From an uncultured Collinsella sp. (GTDB taxonomy: Bacteria; Actinomycetota; Coriobacteriia; Coriobacteriales; Coriobacteriaceae), in NCBI GenBank assembly GCA_902489295.1, contig CABTZM010000032.1, positions 1 through 15,935 on the forward strand: a stretch of DNA of 15,935 nt. Direction: 5' to 3'. Position numbers and translations under genes: made by a program. A model generated the notes under the pieces. It saw only the letters and a list, made by a program, of their open reading frames with translations, did no database searches and was not told the DNA's origin. The first letter of the stretch is position 1, and every line of letters starts with the position of its first letter. Below, piece by piece: positions 6,218-12,191 of this stretch.

Positions 6218-7866
6218 TGAAGGCGATCTGGCTTGCGTGCTGCGCGTGTGGCGATTACGGGCTGTTGCAGCGGGAAGTCGAGGGCCGTGATGCGGGTGCA
6301 CAGGTGCTTCGCGTGGGTGACCTGGACGGGCTGGTTTCCATGGCGCGGGCGTTTCCGTCGCGCCGCGGGGCTGCCATCATCGCGGCGTCTCTGTTTGATA
6401 CCGAAGATGTGCGCAAGACTGTTGCGCGCCTGACGGCCGAAGGCCGCGTGAGTCGCGTGGTCGTGTTGATAGAAGCGCTCGATCCGTCGGATATCGAGGG
6501 GCTGTTTCGCGCGGGGGCGACCGAGGTCATCGCTGCACACAGTATATGCGGCAACGGGCGCGCGGGCGAGGGAGCGGTTGATTCCGATCGGCGCATGACG
6601 ATTGAGCCCGATGCTTTTGTTGATAGGGAACCCGGGGCGCCTCGCGCTACAAGAGGCCCGCGTGTTGATGATTATGGAAAAGCGGAAGCCGAGCATGGTC
6701 GGCGCCCCCGGAACCCCCTTGTATACGATGACGCTGGAGGGCCGGCGCAGCATGCTGGCGACTCCCCGGCAGTAGATATGGGATACGTGCACGGCGTGAA
6801 TCTGGCGGATGAACTCGACGAAGTTGAGGGCCTTGCCGGGTGCGGCGAGTTGTCGCTGATGCAGCATGAGCAGATTGCGCAGAACGAGCCTGCCTCGCAG
6901 ACCGAACAAGCAGCCATGCCGGCTTGGACGCAGCACGTGCTTGCGGCGGGGGAGGCGGGGACGCTGTCACCGACGCCCGCCCCGCCGCCTCCGATGCCGC
7001 CGGCGGACGCTACCGCTCCGCCGCATCGAGCTCCAGTCATCTGCGCTATTTCGGGTTCAGGCGGTTGCGGCAAGTCGACGATCGTTGCCACCATGGCACA
7101 CACATCGTCGCTGTTGGGCTTGCGTGCCGCCGTGCTCGACCTGGACCTGATGTTTGGAAACCTTTACGACTTGTTAGGCGTCGATGCTCCGCGCGATATG
7201 GCGGCACTTATCGAGCCGTCGGCGGCGGGCACGCTCACCGAGCCGGATATCGTAGCCGCTTCGATGCGCGTGGCGCCGGGCGTTACGCTCTGGGGTCCCG
7301 TCGCGGCGCCCGAGCAAGCCGAGCTCATGGCACGTCCGGTGGAGCTACTGCTTGATGTTCTGCGTCGCGAATCCGACGTGGTCTTTATCGATACTTCGGT
7401 CTTCTGGGGCGACGCCGTGGCGGCTGCGGTGGCGGCGAGCGACCGTTGCCTGGTCGTTGGCGATGCGGCGGTGTCGTCCGCGGCATCGGCATCGCGCGTC
7501 ATTGAACTGGCAGGTCGAGTAGGTGTGCCGCGCACGCGCATGAGCGCCGTGTTCAACCGGTTCGGTGCGCGCGGGGCAGACGAGGACGTCGCCATGCGCT
7601 TTGAGATTGCCTGTGCGTTAAGCTCCAAGATTCGTATCGCCGATGGCGGGCAGGATCTCGCCGCGCTCATGGCGTTTGGGCGCGCTGACGAGGCAGTGGG
7701 GCAGACCAGCGCTTTTGCGACTAGCGTGCGCGAGGCCACGCGCGAGATGCTCGTGGAACTGGGGTGCGCCGTCGGCCCTTGGAGCGATATGGTCGCCGAC
7801 CGTGCAACGCGCGCCGAACGCCCGCGTATCCGCCTTCCCTGGTCGCGCGAGGGTGATCAGCGATGA
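6217..7866 (+). CDS. cpaE: CpaE/TadZ-like pilus-localisation ATPase (MinD/ParA family)
   Basis: TadZ/CpaE proteins place the Tad machine at its site in the cell. The 549-residue product has an N-terminal receiver-like domain (about 1-115) without an obvious phospho-acceptor pattern, a long low-complexity Ala/Pro/Gln-rich linker (about 120-270), and a MinD/ParA-like ATPase (273-500). The P-loop is SGSGGCGKST (279-288): the catalytic Walker lysine K286 is present, but the deviant-Walker signature lysine (first K of KGGxGKS) is replaced by serine. LDLDLMFGN (307-315) and FIDTS (390-394) stand at the Walker A'-like and Walker B positions. Start: ATG 6217 with GGAGG (6203-6207) nine bases before it; a GTG at 6214 is an equal alternative. 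The frame overlaps cpaF by ATGA. The family is clear; subtype CpaE rather than a plain MinD rests on the context. Confidence 0.83.
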   Translation: MKAIWLACCACGDYGLLQREVEGRDAGAQVLRVGDLDGLVSMARAFPSRRGAAIIAASLFDTEDVRKTVARLTAEGRVSRVVVLIEALDPSDIEGLFRAGATEVIAAHSICGNGRAGEGAVDSDRRMTIEPDAFVDREPGAPRATRGPRVDDYGKAEAEHGRRPRNPLVYDDAGGPAQHAGDSPAVDMGYVHGVNLADELDEVEGLAGCGELSLMQHEQIAQNEPASQTEQAAMPAWTQHVLAAGEAGTLSPTPAPPPPMPPADATAPPHRAPVICAISGSGGCGKSTIVATMAHTSSLLGLRAAVLDLDLMFGNLYDLLGVDAPRDMAALIEPSAAGTLTEPDIVAASMRVAPGVTLWGPVAAPEQAELMARPVELLLDVLRRESDVVFIDTSVFWGDAVAAAVAASDRCLVVGDAAVSSAASASRVIELAGRVGVPRTRMSAVFNRFGARGADEDVAMRFEIACALSSKIRIADGGQDLAALMAFGRADEAVGQTSAFATSVREATREMLVELGCAVGPWSDMVADRATRAERPRIRLPWSREGDQR

Positions 7867-9191
7867 GCCTGCAAACGAGGATTAAGGCTGCCGGCGCTGC
7901 GGCGGCGGCAGCGCCTGTAGATGCGGGGCGTCGCCGCGCCGTGAAACGACGCACCAAGCGCGCCGTGATGGACCGCATGGGTTACGACGAAGTGGCGCGT
8001 ATCAGCGCCTATATCGACCCGGCACTTGCCCGCTCGGAATTGCGTCCTGCGGTGGAGGCGGCGCTCAATGTTGAGGAGCCGACCGATCTCGCGACGCCCG
8101 AGCGCGAGACCATCATCGACGAGATTTTGGATGACGTGGTGGGCTTGGGGCCGTTGCAGCCGCTCATCGAGGACGACACCGTTACCGAGATCATGATCAA
8201 CGGCTGCCGCTCGGCTTTCTTTGAACGCGGCGGCGTCTTGTACCCCATCGAGCATGCGTTTGAGGATGATGAGCAGATCCGTGTGCTTATCGACCGCATT
8301 ATCTCGCCACTTGGCCGCCGTATCGACGAGCGCAGCCCCATCGTCAACGCCCGCCTCAAAACGGGCTATCGCGTCAACGCGGTGATTCCGCCTGTGGCGA
8401 TTGACGGACCGATTCTCACCATCCGAAAGTTCTCGGACCGTATCTGCTCGCTGGACGAGCTCGTGGGGTTGGGATCGCTGCCGCTTTGGTATGCGCAGCT
8501 GCTGTCGTGTGCGGTGTCGCTGCGACAGGACCTGGCGGTTGCGGGAGGCACGGGATCTGGTAAGACCACCCTGCTCAACGCGTTGTCATGTGAGATTTCC
8601 ACCGGCGAGCGCATCGTGACGATCGAGGACTCTGCCGAGCTCAAGTTTGCGCATCATCCGCACGTGGTGCGCCTAGAGGCGCGCGAGGCTTCAATTGAGG
8701 GCGAGGGCGCGGTGACGATCCGCGACCTGGTGACTAATGCCCTGCGCATGCGCCCCGACCGCATCGTGGTGGGCGAGGTGCGCGGTGCCGAGTGCTGCGA
8801 CATGTTGCAGGCCATGAACACGGGCCACGACGGGTCGCTCACCACGCTTCATGCGGGTTCAGAACAGGAGACCGTGGTGCGTCTGACGTTGCTTGCACGT
8901 TATGGCATCGATCTGCCGAGCGAGCTCATCGAGGAGCAGATTGCCATGGCACTCGACGGTATCGTGATGTCCGAGCGCCACGCCGATGGCAGGCGCTTCG
9001 TCTCCTCGTATTCGGGGGTGCGACGCGCCGCATCGGGCGGTGTAGAGCTCGAGCGCTATGTGACGTTCGATGCCGCCGAGCGCACCTGGACGCTTGACCG
9101 CGAGCCGCCGTTTATCGCAGAAGGCCTGCGGTCGGGGACGCTCACACAAGAGGAGGTGGACGAATGGAGATCACTGTGCCCCTCGTCGTAG
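7863..9191 (+). CDS. cpaF: Tad/Flp pilus secretion ATPase CpaF (TadA)
   Basis: CpaF/TadA is the cytosolic hexameric ATPase that powers pilus polymerisation and probably retraction. The 442-residue protein shows the whole type II/IV secretion ATPase core: an N-terminal helical domain (about 60-220), Walker A AGGTGSGKTT (227-236), the Asp box VTIEDSAEL, MRPDRIVVGEVRG with Walker B E305 (296-308), and the His box TTLHAGS (327-333). The N-terminus is basic (RRRAVKRRTKRA), as usual for TadA. The ATG overlaps the cpaE stop (ATGA), a sign of translational coupling, and the 3' end overlaps tadB by 28 bases. Length and motifs match actinobacterial CpaF. Confidence 0.95.
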   Translation: MSLQTRIKAAGAAAAAAPVDAGRRRAVKRRTKRAVMDRMGYDEVARISAYIDPALARSELRPAVEAALNVEEPTDLATPERETIIDEILDDVVGLGPLQPLIEDDTVTEIMINGCRSAFFERGGVLYPIEHAFEDDEQIRVLIDRIISPLGRRIDERSPIVNARLKTGYRVNAVIPPVAIDGPILTIRKFSDRICSLDELVGLGSLPLWYAQLLSCAVSLRQDLAVAGGTGSGKTTLLNALSCEISTGERIVTIEDSAELKFAHHPHVVRLEAREASIEGEGAVTIRDLVTNALRMRPDRIVVGEVRGAECCDMLQAMNTGHDGSLTTLHAGSEQETVVRLTLLARYGIDLPSELIEEQIAMALDGIVMSERHADGRRFVSSYSGVRRAASGGVELERYVTFDAAERTWTLDREPPFIAEGLRSGTLTQEEVDEWRSLCPSS

Positions 9192-10090
9192 GGGGCTTGG
9201 CAGGGCTTTCTGTCGCGACGGCGTGCGGGGCGGAACCTCGTGTGCCGCAGGTACCGCCGGCGGAGCTGGCACGTCAGGCGCTCGAGACGGTGGCAGAGAA
9301 GCTGCCGCGTGAGCTGGTGGAAAACGATCTGCTGAAAAAGATCGCCCGTTCGTGGGCATCGCTGGCTCCGGCGCATCGCCTTGGCCTCGTGATCGAAGAT
9401 GCTTCGGGACGTTTGGCGTTTCTGCTGCTATCGAGCGGTGTCTGCTGCGTTTTACTAACGATGGTGTCGTTATCGCCCCTCGGATTTGCCTTGGGACTTG
9501 TTGCTCCGTTTGCCGTTGGTGCCGCTCGGGATGGCTTTGAGAGCCGGCGCGAGCAACACGATGCAGAAGAGGCAATGCCCGAGGCGTTTACCGCACTTTC
9601 CATGTCGCTTGCCTCGGGACATTCGCTGGCCCAGGGCATGCGCTTTGTGGGCGCTCATGCGCAAGAGCCAGTGCATACCGAGTTTTTGCGGGTGGCGGCG
9701 GCGATCGATTGCGGCATCTCGGCGACCGACGCGCTCGATGACTTGCTCGTGCGTATCGACGCCCCCGGTCTTTCGCTTGTGACCTTGGCGCTTAAGGTGT
9801 CTCAGCGCACCGGCGCTCCGCTTGCCGACTTACTGTCCGAGGCGTCGAGCATGGTGGGGGAGCGCATTGAGCTCAAGCGCCGCCTGGATGTTAAGACGTC
9901 GCAGGCTCGCATGTCTGCGCATATGGTCGCGGCGATGCCGGCGGGCATGTGCGCGGTGTTGGCGCTGCTTTCAGCAGATTTTCGTCGCGGTCTTGCGACG
10001 CCTGCCGGCGCGGGCGCTGTGGTGCTGGGTCTTGCCCTCAACGCCGTTGCCTTGGTGGTTGTCCGGCGCATTATGCGGGTGGAGCTATGA
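9164..10090 (+). CDS. tadB: Tad platform membrane protein TadB
   Basis: TadB and TadC are type II secretion system F-type inner-membrane proteins that form the platform under the growing Flp pilus. This 308-residue protein has an N-terminal hydrophobic stretch (4-20), a hydrophobic hairpin (84-120), a cytoplasmic T2SSF domain (about 138-260; MPEAFTALSMSLASGHSLAQG is its entry helix pair) and two C-terminal membrane segments (253-271, 282-301). AGGAGG (9151-9156) lies seven bases before the ATG, and the first 28 bases overlap cpaF in another frame. The stop overlaps tadC (ATGA). Identity as an F-type platform protein is clear; TadB rather than TadC rests on order and length. Confidence 0.88.
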   Translation: MEITVPLVVGGLAGLSVATACGAEPRVPQVPPAELARQALETVAEKLPRELVENDLLKKIARSWASLAPAHRLGLVIEDASGRLAFLLLSSGVCCVLLTMVSLSPLGFALGLVAPFAVGAARDGFESRREQHDAEEAMPEAFTALSMSLASGHSLAQGMRFVGAHAQEPVHTEFLRVAAAIDCGISATDALDDLLVRIDAPGLSLVTLALKVSQRTGAPLADLLSEASSMVGERIELKRRLDVKTSQARMSAHMVAAMPAGMCAVLALLSADFRRGLATPAGAGAVVLGLALNAVALVVVRRIMRVEL

Positions 10091-10728
10091 GCGCCCCGGT
10101 TGCAGTTGCGGCTTGCCTGTGCGCCCTGAGTGTATTTGTCGCGACGGGTTTGGATCGGGCGGATGCACGCAAGATCGCAGGGGCCTGCAAGCGCGAGGCG
10201 GTGCTGGTCGCTGCCGCGGGTCGCTCGGTGGTCGATGCTCTGACCGCGCGAGTGAAGGGCGCGGTTGGAGCGGGCGGCCCGGCGCGAGTGTCGCTCGGCG
10301 AAGTGTCCGAGATGATCGATGTTGTGCGCTTGGGTCTTTCGGCCGGTCTTTCGTTTGATGCGGCGCTTGAGATTTTCTGCGCCAACCGCCGGTCAGTGCT
10401 GGCTCTTCGCCTTGAGCGCGCCTGCATGGCGTGGCAGGTGGGCGTGGGCACGCGTGAGGACGAGTTGTTGGCCGCCGCGCGCGACCTGGACGTGCGAGCG
10501 CTCGAGACCTTTGCCATCACGGTGGGGCAGGCGCTCGCCCTGGGTGCTCCACTTGCCGAGACGCTGGCCGCTCAAAGTCGCGAGATCCGTGCGGCTCATC
10601 GCGCCGCGGTCGAGCGCGAGATCGAGCGTGCGCCCGTCAAGCTGCTGATTCCCACCGGCACGCTCATCTTGCCGGCGTTGCTTCTGTCCATATTGGGCCC
10701 GCTGCTGGGAGCAGGCGGGATGATGTAG
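10087..10728 (+). CDS. tadC: Tad platform membrane protein TadC (short form)
   Basis: This is the second T2SSF-type platform subunit, expected to pair with TadB. It has 213 residues with one N-terminal membrane segment (4-20), a T2SSF domain (about 70-195; EMIDVVRLGLSAGLSFDAALEIF resembles the equivalent TadB region) and a C-terminal membrane segment (185-208). It is shorter than many TadC proteins (near 300), as is common in actinobacterial loci. The frame is open far upstream, but ATG 10087 is chosen because it overlaps the tadB stop as ATGA. The Shine-Dalgarno is poor and very close, so it probably depends on coupling to tadB. Confidence 0.85.
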   Translation: MSAPVAVAACLCALSVFVATGLDRADARKIAGACKREAVLVAAAGRSVVDALTARVKGAVGAGGPARVSLGEVSEMIDVVRLGLSAGLSFDAALEIFCANRRSVLALRLERACMAWQVGVGTREDELLAAARDLDVRALETFAITVGQALALGAPLAETLAAQSREIRAAHRAAVEREIERAPVKLLIPTGTLILPALLLSILGPLLGAGGMM

Positions 10729-10738
10729 GGAGGAATAC

Positions 10739-10972
10739 ATGAACACGATGACTGACGCTGCTGGCAAGGTCCAGGGCTGGGCGTTTTGCCGGGCGGCACA
10801 TGTTCGTCAGCGCGCCAAGGAACTATTGCAGGAGGAGAGTGCACAGGGTACCACCGAGTATGCCATCTTGGTCGGCGTGCTCGTGGTGATCGCGATTATC
10901 GCCATCGTCGCATTTAAGGGCAAGGTCCAAGATCTATGGAACGCTATCAGCGAGGGCATCAACAGCCTGTAG
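10739..10972 (+). CDS. flp: Flp-type major pilin precursor
   Basis: This 77-residue prepilin is the likely main building block of the pilus. It has a long hydrophilic leader, a cleavage region ESAQGTTEYAILVG, one hydrophobic helix (42-58) and a short polar tail (KGKVQDLWNAISEGINSL). Placing the invariant Glu at +5 (E40) puts cleavage between A35 and Q36, giving a 42-residue mature pilin with the Flp-typical Glu-Tyr pair. The usual Gly at -1 is Ala here, and the same pattern occurs in three other proteins of the operon. GGAGG (10729-10733) is ideally placed five bases before the ATG, consistent with strong translation. It lies only 10 bases after tadC rather than first in the operon. Confidence 0.9.
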   Translation: MNTMTDAAGKVQGWAFCRAAHVRQRAKELLQEESAQGTTEYAILVGVLVVIAIIAIVAFKGKVQDLWNAISEGINSL

Positions 10973-11499
10973 AGGGCGAGCGCCCCATCGGGGTGCTGCT
11001 GGTGTTTGCTTGCCTGACCGTGGCGATAGCGGCGGTGCTTTGGGGGCTTAACGCCGCGCGGCAGCAGCGTCCTGGGACCGCCTCCGATTTGGGCTCAGAT
11101 TCGGCGGTGGCGTCTCAAAAAGATGAGATGCGAGATGCGGACGATTCGGATGTCGCTGTCACGGCGCAAACCTTTCTGCGGACGCTCGACAAGCGGTCTG
11201 GCACTGCGACGGATTCGCCTGAGGGCAACGCGATTGCGGTCCGGCTTGCATGGTCCGAGGACCGACCGATGACCGAAGCGGCGGCGGATATGCTGCGTGC
11301 CTATCGCGAAGTACCCACGGCGCAACTTGCTCTGAGCGGCTATCTCGACATCAAGGGAAACGTGTGGGGCGCCATCGTGCGCGACGGACGCGGCTGGGTC
11401 GATATGGTGACAATTGCCGCGGATGCTGGCGATGCTTCGTGTCGTCTGCGCGCCGTGCGCCTGAGCCCGCAGGCAACGGACTCAAAGGAGGGATCGTGA
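10936..11499 (+). CDS. Unknown single-pass membrane protein of the pilus operon
   Basis: The 187-residue product is not one I recognise. It has a short polar N-terminus, one membrane segment (about 18-40), an Asp/Ser/Gln-rich low-complexity stretch (45-75) and a compact outer domain (about 75-180; AQTFLRTLDKR, AWSEDRPMTEAAADMLRAYREV, LDIKGNVWGAIVRDGRGWVD). Its place between flp and a pilin-like gene suggests an envelope-facing accessory protein of the pilus. The reading frame starts inside flp (ATG 10936, 37-base overlap) with a modest GCAAGG upstream; GTG 10993 is an alternative, although it would begin inside the membrane segment. Coding is supported by the good amino-acid pattern and by the tight fit with both neighbours. 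Confidence 0.7.
   Translation: MERYQRGHQQPVEGERPIGVLLVFACLTVAIAAVLWGLNAARQQRPGTASDLGSDSAVASQKDEMRDADDSDVAVTAQTFLRTLDKRSGTATDSPEGNAIAVRLAWSEDRPMTEAAADMLRAYREVPTAQLALSGYLDIKGNVWGAIVRDGRGWVDMVTIAADAGDASCRLRAVRLSPQATDSKEGS
10980..10996 (+). other. Stem-loop directly after the flp stop codon
   Basis: A 7-bp stem (10980-10986 with 10990-10996, one G-U) with a 3-base loop starts seven bases after the flp stop. There is no T-run, and it lies inside the next coding sequence, so it is not a terminator. It could stabilise the 3' end of a processed flp mRNA. The pairing is seen; the role is inference. Confidence 0.35.
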
Positions 11500-11500
11500 A

Positions 11501-11719
11501 ATGCATGATGTCCTGCGTGAGGAATCTGCCCAGGCGACGGTCGAATACGCCATTGCCACAGTGGCGCTGTTATCGATCGTGCTGGCGATCGCGGGACTTT
11601 GGCGTGCCGGCACCGATGGGCGCTTGGCGGCGCTGGTTGAGCGGGCGGCATCCCATGGCGTTGCCTCGACGTCGGTTATCGACGCCGCTGCGGCCGCTAA
11701 GGACATCGCGTTGTATTGA
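11501..11719 (+). CDS. Second Flp-like / minor pilin precursor
   Basis: The 72-residue product begins MHDVLREESAQATVEYAI, a short charged leader followed by the same SAQxTxEYAI pattern as flp, then a hydrophobic helix (about 16-34) and an Ala-rich tail. With Glu at +5 (E15) cleavage would fall at A10|Q11. It is longer after the cleavage site than Flp and lacks the Lys-rich tail, so a minor pilin or TadE-type pseudopilin is likelier than a second major subunit. AAGGAGGG (11485-11492) is placed eight bases before the ATG. The similarity to flp around the cleavage site suggests an old duplication. Confidence 0.8.
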   Translation: MHDVLREESAQATVEYAIATVALLSIVLAIAGLWRAGTDGRLAALVERAASHGVASTSVIDAAAAAKDIALY

Positions 11720-12191
11720 TGCCGCGCGCGAGGACCGGGCGCAGTCTACGGTCGAGGCCGCTTTTTTGCTGCCGACGTTTCTGACACTCATCCTTCTCGC
11801 GCTGCAACCGGTGTGCCTGCTCTATACGCGCGCGGTCATGGAGTCTGCCGCCGCCGAGACCGCGCGGCTCATGACCACGACGGCGGCGGAGGACGACGAT
11901 CTTAAGGAGTTCACCCGCCGCCGACTTGCCGCAGTGCCCAACGTCTCGATCTTTCATGCCGGCGGGCCGTTGTCGTGGGATATCGAGCTTGGCCGGGCCG
12001 GTGCGGGTGGCGTCTCGTCCGTGTCCGTTTCCGGCGAGGTCAAGCCGTTGCCTGTGATCGGTGCGTTTGCGCAGGCTATGGGTGGTACCGCCGAGGGCGG
12101 CTACGTTGAGCTCAAGGTCGATGTCTCGTATCAATCGCGTCCCGAATGGCTGGAGGGAGATTATGATTCGTGGATTGCTGCATGGGATTAA
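11655..12191 (+). CDS. TadE-like pseudopilin
   Basis: TadE-family proteins are minor prepilins processed like Flp. The certain part runs from REDRAQSTVEAAFLLPTFL onward: the A|QSTVE site, a hydrophobic helix, and an outer domain of about 125 residues (RAVMESAAAETARLMTTTA, then GGYVELKVDVSYQSRPEW). The start is uncertain. There is no ATG, GTG or TTG just before the motif. The nearest is ATG 11655, which overlaps the previous gene by 65 bases, adds an Arg-rich leader (29 residues before the cut) and has no clear ribosome site. An ATT at 11715, with AAGGA at 11699-11703, would give a 9-residue leader like those of the sister proteins. The 3' end overlaps the next gene by 29 bases. Confidence 0.78.
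   Translation: MALPRRRLSTPLRPLRTSRCIDAAREDRAQSTVEAAFLLPTFLTLILLALQPVCLLYTRAVMESAAAETARLMTTTAAEDDDLKEFTRRRLAAVPNVSIFHAGGPLSWDIELGRAGAGGVSSVSVSGEVKPLPVIGAFAQAMGGTAEGGYVELKVDVSYQSRPEWLEGDYDSWIAAWD

Noticed and set aside
5986..6936. 316-residue minus-strand frame under cpaB/cpaE
   Set aside because: No family pattern and no plausible ribosome site, and it runs through the cpaB SAF-type protein and the CpaE linker; a shadow of GC-rich coding sequence.
11501..12191. Programmed +1 frameshift fusing the 72-residue pilin-like protein to the TadE-like protein at TAT-TGA (11714-11719)
   Set aside because: A fusion would place the prepilin cleavage motif in the interior of a longer protein, and there is no slippery sequence or stimulator; separate initiation is simpler.
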